From the NCBI GenBank assembly GCA_937862595.1, contig CALMFL010000310.1:1-36044 (forward strand): a DNA stretch of 36,044 nucleotides, written 5' to 3'. The translations under genes were made by a program, and so were the position numbers. The notes beneath the pieces were generated by a model. It was not told the origin of the DNA. It saw nothing but the letters and a program-made list of their open reading frames with translations, and searched no databases. The stretch comes from an uncultured Fidelibacterota bacterium. Its GTDB lineage: Bacteria; Fidelibacterota; Fidelibacteria; Fidelibacterales; Fidelibacteraceae. Below, piece after piece: positions 1 to 7,793 of the stretch (position 1 is the stretch's first letter; each line of letters opens with the position of its first letter).

Positions 1-951
1 ATGGGGATCGTAGTGCGCGGGGAGAAGCATTCCTTCCATGTTGAAAAAGCGGTCCCTCACGTCGCTGACCGTTCCGCACTCCCATAAAATACGGTAAAGA
101 TCAAGGGAAACCTGCCGCCCGTAGTTGCGTGTCAGAAGCGCGCCCAGCCAGGCCGCCCTTGCTTCGGGAAAATGGGCCGGCCGGGTCCGGGAACGGGTCC
201 AGCGTATCGTATCCTTTGCTTCCACATTTCCATCAAACCCCGCCAACGACTGCAGCAGCGGCGATATGTTTTCCGGGGCCATGCGTTCATAACAGTAATC
301 TTCCCAGGGAAAGCGCATGAACAGCGCCACCATGTTCGCTTCGTTATAGCGGTATCCGCAGGCCTTGAATACACCCCAGTACAGCATCACATCCCAGGGG
401 AAACGCCGGCGGTTCTCATAAAAATAACGGACCTTTGCATCCACCCGTTTCCATCCGTTCTCATTAAGAACGGCAAAATAGCTTTCCTTTTCCGCGCGGA
501 AAACGGCACAGGACGATCCCGGCGCGACCTCAAGCGCTTCTTCCAGGGGAATATGGCAGACGGGAATGGCGCGTCCGCATTTGCAGCGCGACCGCGACCT
601 TCCTTTCGCGGGATGAAATACCACATGCAGGACACAGGCGTCATAGCGTTCGTCGCGATGATGTCCGTGGGCATACCAGTCCACGGCATGATGGTGCACC
701 TCGATGTCGCCGTGGAGCAATTTCCCCCCGAGCAGAACCCGTGCGCCGATAAAATCGGGACCGTCGCTGTTGTTGTGGCGGCCCGGGCAAAGAATGCGTA
801 TGTCCTCTCCCTCTTCGGACAGCCGCGGTGTTTTCCACAGCGTACGTTTCCAGGCATGCTGGAGGCGAAGTTCCGGCACATAGGGTTCGCGGGGCTCGAA
901 CAGTTCGAGGTAGGAACCGAATGCGGGGCGGTAGGTCGTTTCGTTTTCCAT
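1..951 (-). CDS. DUF2851 family protein (partial, runs off left edge)
   Basis: Reading the minus strand from the ATG at 951, all 317 codons to the left edge are open, so only the C-terminal part is missing. The start reads MENETTYRPAFGSYLELFEP. Sequence features resemble DUF2851, a family of unknown function found mainly in Bacteroidetes/Chlorobi-type genomes: an early CPGRHNNSDGPDF stretch (around residues 50-62) followed by LLHGDIEVHHHAVDWYAHGH, rich in His and Asp and possibly metal-binding. Later the protein is rich in Trp, Tyr and Arg (EARAAWLGALLTRNYGRQ). No signal peptide or membrane segment is visible. No clear Shine-Dalgarno precedes the ATG. It lies downstream of the Crp/Fnr-type regulator on the same strand with a 115-nt gap. 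The family assignment is from remembered sequence features; the function is unknown. Confidence 0.8.
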   Translation of the reverse strand, partial: MENETTYRPAFGSYLELFEPREPYVPELRLQHAWKRTLWKTPRLSEEGEDIRILCPGRHNNSDGPDFIGARVLLGGKLLHGDIEVHHHAVDWYAHGHHRDERYDACVLHVVFHPAKGRSRSRCKCGRAIPVCHIPLEEALEVAPGSSCAVFRAEKESYFAVLNENGWKRVDAKVRYFYENRRRFPWDVMLYWGVFKACGYRYNEANMVALFMRFPWEDYCYERMAPENISPLLQSLAGFDGNVEAKDTIRWTRSRTRPAHFPEARAAWLGALLTRNYGRQVSLDLYRILWECGTVSDVRDRFFNMEGMLLPAHYDPH

Positions 952-1000
952 GCGAAAATTTAACCGCATTTTCGACAAAATCACAGCGCATATCCGGGGG

Positions 1001-1016
1001 TGTGACGGGCATCACA
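1001..1016. promoter_or_regulatory. CRP-like palindrome TGTGA-N6-TCACA
   Basis: In the gap between the regulator gene and the DUF2851 gene the sequence reads TGTGACGGGCATCACA. This has both perfect half-sites of the classical CRP consensus with the correct 6-bp spacer. It is 50 bp upstream of the DUF2851 start, a plausible promoter position for that minus-strand gene. Whether this organism has a CRP that reads it is unknown. The neighbouring regulator more likely reads the different GTAAC palindrome at 1768. Confidence 0.4.
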
Positions 1017-1066
1017 TTCGCTTTTTCCGGGGTCTTTTTTGTCGCGAATTTTACCGTGGAAAATTT

Positions 1067-1741
1067 CTACTGAACATAGCGGGAAAGGCGGGTTTTATCC
1101 AAGATCCGAATATTCCGCCCCCGGGCGCTGATGATCTTTTCCTTATCCAACTCCCGCAACTCCCGGGTCAGCGAGGGTCGGGTTACGCCAAAGAGGTCCG
1201 CTAATTTTTCGTGCGAGTAGGGCAGTTCGACCGTAAGCGTGTTTTTTCTCTGCGACTGCTTGAGCAGATAGTGGGCGATTTTTCCTTTGATCGTCTGAAA
1301 AGAAAGGAACTTGATCTTTTCGGAAAGGAACTGGGCGCGTCCGCTCATGATGTTCAGATGGTTTGTCAGGACCGTTTTGTTCATTTGCAGCAGGCGGATA
1401 AAAGAATTTTTGTTGAAATAGATGCATTCCGATTCCCGGTTCGCGATCACGTCGACCGGGTAGCAGGTGTCCTGCCCGAAAAGGAAGGCGGGCGCCAAAA
1501 GCTGGTTCCCTTCAACATCTTCGATCTTGATGACCTTTCCCGAATAGTTGACCATTTCGCCGCGAACGCTTCCCCGCAACAGAACATACTGGCCCGTCAC
1601 CGGCTCGCCGTCGCGGACGATCGTGTCCCCTTTTTGATAACTGTTCCGCTGATAGCTGATTTCCTCAAGCAGTGCGCGGACCTCGGGGCCTTCCAGCCCC
1701 CGGAACAGGTCGTTCCGTGCAAGCAGTTCATAGGTTGTCAC
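1067..1741 (-). CDS. Crp/Fnr-family transcriptional regulator, HcpR-like
   Basis: 224-residue regulator. Residues about 10-120 form a cyclic-nucleotide-type beta-roll ([20 protein letters not shown], with LFGQD near the end). A long dimer helix follows. The C-terminal winged helix has the Crp pattern: [21 protein letters not shown], with recognition-helix residues R-P-S-L-T-R. There is no N-terminal Cys cluster, so it is not a classical Fe-S FNR. I chose the GTG at 1741 because GGAGG sits 4 nt upstream; an in-frame ATG at 1774 would add 11 residues but overlaps the operator-like palindrome. Divergent arrangement with hcp is the known context of HcpR regulators, which respond to nitrosative stress and activate hcp. 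The effector is inferred, not visible; haem or NO sensing is possible. Confidence 0.85.
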   Translation of the reverse strand: MTTYELLARNDLFRGLEGPEVRALLEEISYQRNSYQKGDTIVRDGEPVTGQYVLLRGSVRGEMVNYSGKVIKIEDVEGNQLLAPAFLFGQDTCYPVDVIANRESECIYFNKNSFIRLLQMNKTVLTNHLNIMSGRAQFLSEKIKFLSFQTIKGKIAHYLLKQSQRKNTLTVELPYSHEKLADLFGVTRPSLTRELRELDKEKIISARGRNIRILDKTRLSRYVQ

Positions 1742-1767
1742 ATTTCCTCCAAAAAAGAACCGTTGCG

Positions 1768-1781
1768 GTAACATATGTTAC
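1768..1781. promoter_or_regulatory. Perfect palindrome GTAACATATGTTAC, likely operator of the Crp/Fnr regulator
   Basis: A 14-bp perfect dyad with GTAAC/GTTAC half-sites and a 4-bp centre, the geometry expected for a Crp/Fnr-family dimer. It lies in the 125-bp divergent region between the regulator (start 1741) and hcp (start 1867). Its centre (1774.5) is about 30 bp upstream of the TATATT at 1805, close to the class II activator position near -41.5 for hcp. On the other strand it is just downstream of a TATTAT (1795-1790), which would suit autorepression. Binding is inferred. Confidence 0.65.
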
Positions 1782-1804
1782 AGACAAATATAATACTTAT
1801 CCTT

Positions 1805-1810
1805 TATATT
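1805..1810 (+). promoter_or_regulatory. Candidate -10 element of the hcp promoter
   Basis: TATATT at a distance from the upstream palindrome that fits a class II Crp/Fnr-activated promoter, with no good -35 needed. A second candidate, TATAAT at 1789-1794, is a better hexamer but would place the palindrome at about -26. Choice between them is inference. Confidence 0.35.
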
Positions 1811-1866
1811 GCGATAATAATTTAACCTGCCGGCCTTCCGCCATGCAGAAAACAAAGGAGCGAACC

Positions 1867-3513
1867 ATGAGTATGTTCTGTTATCAGTGCCAGGAAACCG
1901 CAAAAGGAACGGGCTGTACCGCCGTCGGCGTTTGCGGCAAGACCGATGAGGTGTCGAATCTTCAGGATCTTCTGATCTTTGTCGTTAAGGGGGTCTCCTT
2001 TCTCGCCCATCTCGGCCGGGAAAAGGGCCTGATCCTGGAAAAAGCGGATAAATTTGTTTTTGAAGCCCTGTTCACCACGATCACAAATGCGAATTTTGAC
2101 GGGGACAAGATCCTTTCAAAAGTAAAGGAAGGGTTTTCTGTGCGTGATTTCGTGGTCCGCGAATTGCGCGAGAACGGGGTTGAACTGCCCGGGACGCTTC
2201 CCGAAAACACCGTGTGGCGTGCGGATCAGGATGCCGGCTTGATCCTGAAAAGCCTTTCCGTGGGAATATTAAAAGAAGAGAACGAAGATATCCGCTCGCT
2301 GAAAGAGCTTGTTGTTTACGGACTTAAGGGCATGGCCGCCTATGCGGAACACGCCTACAATCTCGGATACAAGAACGACGGGGTCTTTGCCTTCATGCAC
2401 CGCGCGCTGAGCGCTACGCTCGATCCGGCGCCCGAGCTCGACGACCTGGTGCGGCTGGTGCTGGAATGCGGCAGCAACGGCGTGTCCGTCATGGCCTTGC
2501 TGGACAAGGCGAATACCGAAAGCTACGGCGCCCCCGAGATCACCCGGGTCAATATCGGCGTCCGCGGGAATCCTGCGATCCTTATCAGCGGACATGACCT
2601 GAAGGACATGGAGGAACTGCTTGAACAGACACAGGGAACCGGGGTTGACGTTTACACTCACAGCGAGATGCTGCCGGCGAACTACTATCCCGCCTTTAAA
2701 AAGTATGAGCATTTTGTCGGCAACTACGGCAATTCCTGGTGGAAGCAAAAAGAAGAGTTCGAATCCTTCAACGGGCCCGTACTGTTCACAACGAACTGCA
2801 TTGTTCCGCCCAAGACCTCTTACAAAGACCGGATCTATACCACCGGTTCGTCCGGCTTCAGCGGCTGTACGCACATTCCGGACCGCGTGAACGGCAAGCC
2901 GAAAGATTTTTCCGCTATCATTGAACACGCAAAACGCTGCCCCGCCCCCAAAGAGATCGAACGGGGTGAGATCGTGGGCGGTTTTGCGCACAATCAGGTC
3001 CTGGCCCTGGCCGACAAGGTTGTGGATGCCGTAAAATCCGGCGCTATCCGGAAATTCGTTGTCATGGCGGGCTGCGACGGGCGGATGAAGGACCGCGCTT
3101 ACTATACGGAATTTGCCGAAAAATTGCCGAAGGATGTCGTGATCCTGACGGCAGGGTGTGCGAAATACCGCTACAACAAACTGCCTCTGGGCGACATCGC
3201 CGGCATCCCGCGCGTTCTGGACGCAGGACAGTGCAACGATTCCTATTCTCTGGCCGTGATCGCGCTCAAACTTAAAGAGGTCTTCGGACTGAACGACATC
3301 AACGATCTGCCGATCGCATACAATATTGCGTGGTATGAGCAGAAGGCGGTCATCGTTCTTCTCGCCTTGCTTTCCCTTGGCGTTAAGAACATTCATCTAG
3401 GGCCGACCCTGCCCGCGTTTCTTTCCCCCGCCGTTGTTAAGGTTCTGGTGGAGAATTTCGGCATTTCGGGCATCGGCGACGTGGATTCGGATATGAAAGA
3501 GCTCATCGGATAA
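1867..3513 (+). CDS. hcp: Hydroxylamine reductase / hybrid cluster protein
   Basis: 548 residues, the usual Hcp length. The start ATG at 1867 has AAAGGAG 6 nt upstream; the open frame extends further 5' but has no support there. The N-terminal Cys set C5-x2-C8-x8-C17-x5-C23 binds the cubane cluster. Hybrid-cluster ligand regions are present: [73 protein letters not shown] and WYEQKA. The family reduces hydroxylamine in vitro, and in vivo Hcp acts as an NO reductase and protein S-nitrosylase under anaerobic nitrosative stress. It is cytoplasmic. No Hcr-type reductase gene is adjacent. It stands alone with its own terminator and is divergent from a Crp/Fnr regulator, so regulation by that protein is likely. 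Confidence 0.96.
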   Translation: MSMFCYQCQETAKGTGCTAVGVCGKTDEVSNLQDLLIFVVKGVSFLAHLGREKGLILEKADKFVFEALFTTITNANFDGDKILSKVKEGFSVRDFVVRELRENGVELPGTLPENTVWRADQDAGLILKSLSVGILKEENEDIRSLKELVVYGLKGMAAYAEHAYNLGYKNDGVFAFMHRALSATLDPAPELDDLVRLVLECGSNGVSVMALLDKANTESYGAPEITRVNIGVRGNPAILISGHDLKDMEELLEQTQGTGVDVYTHSEMLPANYYPAFKKYEHFVGNYGNSWWKQKEEFESFNGPVLFTTNCIVPPKTSYKDRIYTTGSSGFSGCTHIPDRVNGKPKDFSAIIEHAKRCPAPKEIERGEIVGGFAHNQVLALADKVVDAVKSGAIRKFVVMAGCDGRMKDRAYYTEFAEKLPKDVVILTAGCAKYRYNKLPLGDIAGIPRVLDAGQCNDSYSLAVIALKLKEVFGLNDINDLPIAYNIAWYEQKAVIVLLALLSLGVKNIHLGPTLPAFLSPAVVKVLVENFGISGIGDVDSDMKELIG

Positions 3514-3541
3514 ATCAAGCCGGCAGATGATGCTCTCCCAT

Positions 3542-3575
3542 AAAAAAGCGGAAACGCCTGTTCCCGCTTTTTTTA
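3542..3575 (+). terminator. Rho-independent terminator after hcp
   Basis: GCGG(A)AAC - GCCT - GTT(C)CCGC stem with one internal mismatch, flanked by an A-run and followed by seven T's at 3568-3574. It is 28 nt after the hcp stop. The flanking A/T runs would let it act on both strands, but only hcp ends here. Confidence 0.8.
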
Positions 3576-3721
3576 TTGTCCTCACTTTCCGGCTTTTTTG
3601 GGGGACTGTTTTCGGTTTCCGGGCCCTTGAATTTTACCCTTTGGGCACGCCAAGCTTTTTCCTTTTTCGTTTTCATTTCCGGCGATATATTCGTAAAATG
3701 CACGCTATTTGGGAGATTGTA

Positions 3722-4750
3722 ATGATAACACCTGACGCGGAAATACTTCAACAGTGGAAAGAACTTGAACAGCGGATCCGCTTCGCCTCATCCTTTGTTA
3801 TAACGACTCATCAGAATCCGGATGCCGACGGCATCGGATCGGAGCTGGCGCTTTATCGCGTGCTGAATAAGCTCGGAAAAGAAGTCCATATTCTCAATAT
3901 ATCTCCCACGCCCGGCAACCTGACATTTATGGACCCAAAACGTCTTTGCCGGAGATATGTGCCGTCGAAACATCAGCCCCTGCTTGCCCGCGCCGACATA
4001 CTGATCGTTCTGGATGCGGGGTCTTTTGCGCGTATCGGCCAGCTCGGCCAGGATGCGCTTGCCGCCAAACGCCCTGTCGTTGCTATCGACCACCATCCCA
4101 AAGAGAACAATCCCCTATACCTTCAGGAGATCGTGAATTCCGGAGACTGCTCGGTGGGGAAGCTGATCTATGAATTCATCATGAACACGCATCCGGACCT
4201 TATGGACCGGGATATCGCGACCGATCTGTATATCGCCATTGCGGGCGACACGGGAAATTTTCGTTACGGCAATACCACGGCGCGATCCCACCGGATCGCA
4301 TCGGAACTGATGCAATACGGCATTGATGTTTATGGCATCTATTGCAAGTTGTTCGGAAATATTTCCCGCAGCGGCATTCAGCTTTTTTCTTCCGTTTTGC
4401 AGAACATCCATTTTTCGGAAGACAAGCGCGTTGTCTGGTTCGTGATCACCCGGCAGATGCTCCACGACAACGATGCCGACGACATGGATACGGACGGCAT
4501 TACCGATTTCCTGCGCATGATCTCGGGCGTGGAAGTAAGCATCATGTTCAAGGAACGTTTAGACGGCTCAACGCGTATCAATTTCCGTTCGAAAGGGGCG
4601 GTCTCCACAAACGGGATCGCGCGCCGTTTCGGCGGGGGTGGGCACGAACATGCAAGCGGGATCGTCAGCGTACTCCCTCTGAACGAATTATACCCCGAGG
4701 TCGTCGAGGCGATGGTCGAACACGTGAGGAAAACCTTCAATGAAAATTGA
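3722..4750 (+). CDS. nrnA: DHH/DHHA1 phosphoesterase (NrnA-like oligoribonuclease / pAp phosphatase)
   Basis: 342 residues. The start ATG at 3722 is chosen because GGGAG lies just upstream. The frame stays open another 195 nt 5', but that stretch is intergenic and hydrophobic-looking without a ribosome site. DHH domain: HQNPDADGIGSELAL (about residues 28-42), a VLDAG motif, and D123-H124-H125 in AIDHHPKEN. Then AGDTGNFRYGNT, and the C-terminal DHHA1 substrate-binding motif RRFGGGGHEHASG (about 300-312). These are the Mn-binding and nucleotide-binding signatures of NrnA, which degrades 2-5 nt RNAs and/or dephosphorylates 3'-phosphoadenosine 5'-phosphate. Related DHH families (c-di-AMP phosphodiesterase domains) cannot be excluded. 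Its end overlaps ispH by 11 nt, so it heads the ispH-pdxST operon. Confidence 0.88.
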   Translation: MITPDAEILQQWKELEQRIRFASSFVITTHQNPDADGIGSELALYRVLNKLGKEVHILNISPTPGNLTFMDPKRLCRRYVPSKHQPLLARADILIVLDAGSFARIGQLGQDALAAKRPVVAIDHHPKENNPLYLQEIVNSGDCSVGKLIYEFIMNTHPDLMDRDIATDLYIAIAGDTGNFRYGNTTARSHRIASELMQYGIDVYGIYCKLFGNISRSGIQLFSSVLQNIHFSEDKRVVWFVITRQMLHDNDADDMDTDGITDFLRMISGVEVSIMFKERLDGSTRINFRSKGAVSTNGIARRFGGGGHEHASGIVSVLPLNELYPEVVEAMVEHVRKTFNEN

Positions 4751-5585
4751 GATCGCCGAACATTGCGGCTTCTGTTCCGGCGTAAAAAATGCCGTGGACA
4801 TGGCGAATGCCGCCCTGGATACCTACGGCAGGGTCGCTGTGCTGGGTGATTTGGTCCACAACAAGGTCGTTGTGGACAAGCTTAAGGCGCGCGGGTTGGT
4901 GTATGTGGACCGCCTTGAAGACGTCGGGGAAATGCCCCTTCTGCTTCGTGCCCATGGAACCGATGCGGAACTGATCCGCAAGGCGGAGGCGCTGGGACTG
5001 CATATTCTTGACGGGACCTGCCCTCTGGTAAATGAAATACACCGCCGCGCAATGGAACTTGAGAACGAAGGCCGGCAGATCATTGTGATCGGGGATAAAG
5101 AGCACGATGAGGTGCTGGGGATCGTTTCCCGTCTGCGGGATTATTGCATCGTCTCTGCGCTTTCCGACCTGAAGGCCTGTACGCTGAAATCACGCACGGG
5201 TGTCGTCGTTCAAAGCACTCAGCGCCTGGACAGGGTATTGAAAATACTGCCGGGCATATTGACAACGTCGCGCGATTGCCGTATCATTAATACGATATGT
5301 GAACCGACCCGGAGGAATCAGGAAGAGATCCACGCACTGGCAAAACACAACGATTGCGTTCTTGTTATCGGGGATCCTCATTCGGCGAATTCCAAACGCC
5401 TGTTTGCCGTTGCACGGTCGCTCAACAGGAACAGCCATATGGTTGCCGGGGTCGGGGATATCGATCCGGACTGGTTCCGCGATTGCGCATCGCTGGGAAT
5501 TACCGCGGGCGCCAGCACACCGGGAAGTCTGATCGAAAGCATAAAAGAATATGTAAAAAACTTAAACGGAGATAAAACGAAATGA
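4740..5585 (+). CDS. ispH: 4-hydroxy-3-methylbut-2-enyl diphosphate reductase
   Basis: 281 residues. Last enzyme of the MEP isoprenoid pathway, converting HMBPP to IPP and DMAPP with an Fe-S cluster. The three cluster cysteines are visible: C12 in HCGFCSGV, C94 in DGTCPLV and C187 in [13 protein letters not shown]. The conserved His-x-Glu segment appears as EHDEVLGI. Also typical are the LGDLVHN stretch, [10 protein letters not shown] and the C-terminal [13 protein letters not shown]. The extra Cys at position 9 is not a family ligand. The start overlaps the end of the DHH gene and the stop forms an ATGA overlap with pdxS, so translation is coupled on both sides. Fairly short (about 280 residues), as in many non-enterobacterial IspH proteins. 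Confidence 0.97.
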   Translation: MKIEIAEHCGFCSGVKNAVDMANAALDTYGRVAVLGDLVHNKVVVDKLKARGLVYVDRLEDVGEMPLLLRAHGTDAELIRKAEALGLHILDGTCPLVNEIHRRAMELENEGRQIIVIGDKEHDEVLGIVSRLRDYCIVSALSDLKACTLKSRTGVVVQSTQRLDRVLKILPGILTTSRDCRIINTICEPTRRNQEEIHALAKHNDCVLVIGDPHSANSKRLFAVARSLNRNSHMVAGVGDIDPDWFRDCASLGITAGASTPGSLIESIKEYVKNLNGDKTK

Positions 5586-6463
5586 AAAAAGGCACCTATG
5601 AGGTAAAGGTCGGATTGGCTGAAATGCTTAAGGGCGGCGTTATCATGGATGTGACCAATGTGGAGCAGGCGAAGATCGCCGAAGATGCCGGCGCTTCGTC
5701 CGTCATGGCCCTGGAACGCATTCCTGCGGATATCCGTGCCTTCGGCGGCATTGCCCGCATGAGCAATCCCGAAATGATCCTTAAAATAAAAGAAGCGGTT
5801 TCCATTCCCGTTATGGCAAAATGCCGCATCGGCCACTTTGCCGAAGCGCAGATCCTGCAGGAGATCGGCGTGGATTTTATTGACGAATCCGAGGTCCTCA
5901 CCCCGGCTGACGAGGAAAATCATATCTGGAAACAGGATTTCCATGTTCCTTTTGTCTGCGGATGCCGCAATCTCGGTGAAGCCCTCCGCCGGATCGGAGA
6001 GGGTGCGGCAATGATCCGGACAAAAGGCGAACCCGGAACCGGCGACATCGTGGAAGCCGTCCGTCATATGCGTAAGGTCGTAGGCGAGATCCGGCGGCTC
6101 ACGATACTGGACCAAAGCGAGCTCATGGCGGAAGCTAAAAATCTCGGCGCTCCCTTCGCCCTTGTTGAATGGATCGCAAAGAATGGCAAACTGCCCGTTC
6201 CGAATTTTGCCGCAGGCGGTATCGCCACGCCCGCTGACGCCTCTCTTATGATGCAGCTCGGCGCGGAAGCGGTCTTTGTCGGGTCGGGAATATTCAAGTC
6301 CGATGACCCCAAACAGCGCGCCGAAGCTATCGTCAGGGCAGTGACACACTATAATGATCCATCGGTTCTTGCCGAAGTGTCCAAGGGCCTGAAGGATGCC
6401 ATGTCCGGCATTTCGGCCGCAGGACTCGATGACAGTGAAAAAATGGCAAAACGCGGCTGGTAG
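5582..6463 (+). CDS. pdxS: Pyridoxal 5'-phosphate synthase, PdxS subunit
   Basis: 293 residues, full family length. (beta/alpha)8 synthase that makes PLP from ribose 5-phosphate, glyceraldehyde 3-phosphate and ammonia. The two catalytic lysines are K80 ([11 protein letters not shown]) and K148 ([10 protein letters not shown]). Phosphate-binding loops [12 protein letters not shown] and FVGSGIFKS are intact. It forms a 12-mer decorated by PdxT in known cases. The ATG overlaps the ispH TGA (ATGA). pdxT follows after 13 nt, so the ammonia-donating partner is co-expressed. Confidence 0.98.
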   Translation: MKKGTYEVKVGLAEMLKGGVIMDVTNVEQAKIAEDAGASSVMALERIPADIRAFGGIARMSNPEMILKIKEAVSIPVMAKCRIGHFAEAQILQEIGVDFIDESEVLTPADEENHIWKQDFHVPFVCGCRNLGEALRRIGEGAAMIRTKGEPGTGDIVEAVRHMRKVVGEIRRLTILDQSELMAEAKNLGAPFALVEWIAKNGKLPVPNFAAGGIATPADASLMMQLGAEAVFVGSGIFKSDDPKQRAEAIVRAVTHYNDPSVLAEVSKGLKDAMSGISAAGLDDSEKMAKRGW

Positions 6464-6476
6464 GAGTTACCCTTCG

Positions 6477-7082
6477 ATGACAAAACCACGTATCGGTGTT
6501 TTGGGTATTCAGGGTGCCTATGCGCGTCATGCCGAAATGATCGTTTTGGCGGGCGGCGAATCGGAGATCGTGAAATACCGCGAACAGCTTGACGGATTGG
6601 ACGGCCTTATCATCCCGGGCGGGGAATCGACGACCATGACAAAAGTCCTTGGTTTTCGCATCACCCATGATGACATTCTTGCTTTTGCTCAGCATAAGCC
6701 GGTTTTCGGCACCTGTGCGGGGCTGATCCTGATCGGCGGCGGCGTCACGGATCCGCGCGTTCGTCAGCTCGGTCTGATCGATGTGAACATTTCACGCAAT
6801 GCTTACGGCTCGCAGAAAGATTCCTTTGTTTCGGATATTTCGCTGGAATTTGACAGGGGCGTTCCTTTTCACGCCGTGTTTATCAGGGCCCCTCTCGTTT
6901 TGTCTGTCGGGGGAAACGTAACGGTGCTCAGCGTGCATGAAAACGCACCGGTCCTGATTGGGTCCGGCATGCATTTGGGGGCGACCTTTCACCCCGAATT
7001 GACGCATGACACGCGCATTCACCGGTATTTCATTCAAACCGTTAAGGAGGTAAAAGATGGAAAAACAACCGGGTCGCAATAA
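6477..7082 (+). CDS. pdxT: Pyridoxal 5'-phosphate synthase, glutaminase subunit PdxT
   Basis: 201 residues. Class I glutamine amidotransferase feeding ammonia to PdxS. Visible: GVLGIQGAYARH at the N-terminus, IPGGESTTM (oxyanion-region loop), nucleophile C80 in FGTCAGLILIGGG, and H172/E174 of the triad in FHPELTHD. The ATG at 6477 is used because it follows GGAG by 10 nt and starts directly with the family N-terminus; the frame is open upstream inside pdxS. Its last 26 nt overlap the LiaF-like gene. Confidence 0.96.
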   Translation: MTKPRIGVLGIQGAYARHAEMIVLAGGESEIVKYREQLDGLDGLIIPGGESTTMTKVLGFRITHDDILAFAQHKPVFGTCAGLILIGGGVTDPRVRQLGLIDVNISRNAYGSQKDSFVSDISLEFDRGVPFHAVFIRAPLVLSVGGNVTVLSVHENAPVLIGSGMHLGATFHPELTHDTRIHRYFIQTVKEVKDGKTTGSQ

Positions 7083-7758
7083 TATTTTTCGTATCGTTCT
7101 TGCAGTCGTTTTCATTTGTTTCGGCGTGGTTGCCCTGGGTAACAATGTCGGATGGTGGGATATTGACGACCTCTTTTTAGATTGGTGGCCTCTGATCCTG
7201 GTCCTACTGGGATTCATTACGATCTTCGCTCCGGGCGGATCCTGGCCGGGCGGCGTTTTCCTTGTGTTTATCGGCATTCTCTTCCTGCTTCACACCCATG
7301 GGGTTTACGATATCAGCGATCTGATATGGCCGGCGATGCTGGTCATGGTAGGCGTGATGGTCTGGCCCCGAAAGAGACGGAACTCAGCACCCTGCGGGGA
7401 CGGGACCGTTCACGAGACCGGAGAAGACCACGTCTTCAATATCAACACGCTCTTTCACGCCCAGCACGAGGTCATCAATGACAAACAGCTTTCCGGGGGT
7501 CACGCAACCGCAGTCTTCGGAAACCTTGAGATCGATCTCCGTCAATCCGATCCAAGGGAAAACGCATATTTTGAAGCATCGGCTATTTTCGGCAATATCC
7601 GGATCTTCGTGCCAGTGAACTGGAATATCACCCGTGCGGGAGGTCCCGTTTTCGGAAAAGTGGAAGATAAACGGCTTAAGTCGGCAGACGCTTCATTCAT
7701 GCGTTCTGTCACGTTTGAGATGAATGCAATCTTCGGACATGTGGAAATTTCCAATTAG
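7057..7758 (+). CDS. LiaF-like membrane protein (DUF5668 + LiaF C-terminal domain)
   Basis: 233 residues. The N-terminal half has about four transmembrane segments in the small-protein pattern of LiaI/LiaF-type domains (FRIVLAVVFICFGVVAL; WWPLILVLLGFITIF; GGVFLVFIGILFLL; IWPAMLVMVGVMVW), then the positive stop PRKRR at about residue 105. The C-terminal half is a soluble repeat-like beta domain (GGHATAVFGNLEIDLR, EASAIFGNIRIFVP, FEMNAIFGHVEIS) typical of the YvqF/LiaF C-terminal domain. In Firmicutes LiaF represses the LiaRS cell-envelope stress system; no LiaRS partner is visible here, so the role is open. Start ATG with GGAGG 7 nt upstream, inside the end of pdxT. Confidence 0.8.
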   Translation: MEKQPGRNNIFRIVLAVVFICFGVVALGNNVGWWDIDDLFLDWWPLILVLLGFITIFAPGGSWPGGVFLVFIGILFLLHTHGVYDISDLIWPAMLVMVGVMVWPRKRRNSAPCGDGTVHETGEDHVFNINTLFHAQHEVINDKQLSGGHATAVFGNLEIDLRQSDPRENAYFEASAIFGNIRIFVPVNWNITRAGGPVFGKVEDKRLKSADASFMRSVTFEMNAIFGHVEISN

Positions 7759-7793
7759 CCGCTCCCGGGCTAATGATCAACATTGAAGCATCC

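Noticed and set aside
172-963. 263-codon plus-strand open frame
   Set aside because: Antisense to the DUF2851 gene, whose minus-strand reading is a credible conserved protein.
2269-3396. 375-codon open frame on the minus strand
   Set aside because: Lies entirely opposite hcp, has no ribosome site and no recognisable domains; a mirror of the strong codon bias of hcp.
3527-3721. N-terminal extension of the DHH phosphoesterase frame
   Set aside because: Crosses the hcp terminator region and has no ribosome site; the ATG at 3722 has one and starts the family sequence.
5378-6349. 323-codon minus-strand open frame
   Set aside because: Antisense to ispH and pdxS, both certain genes; low-complexity His/Phe/Gly composition typical of an antisense shadow.
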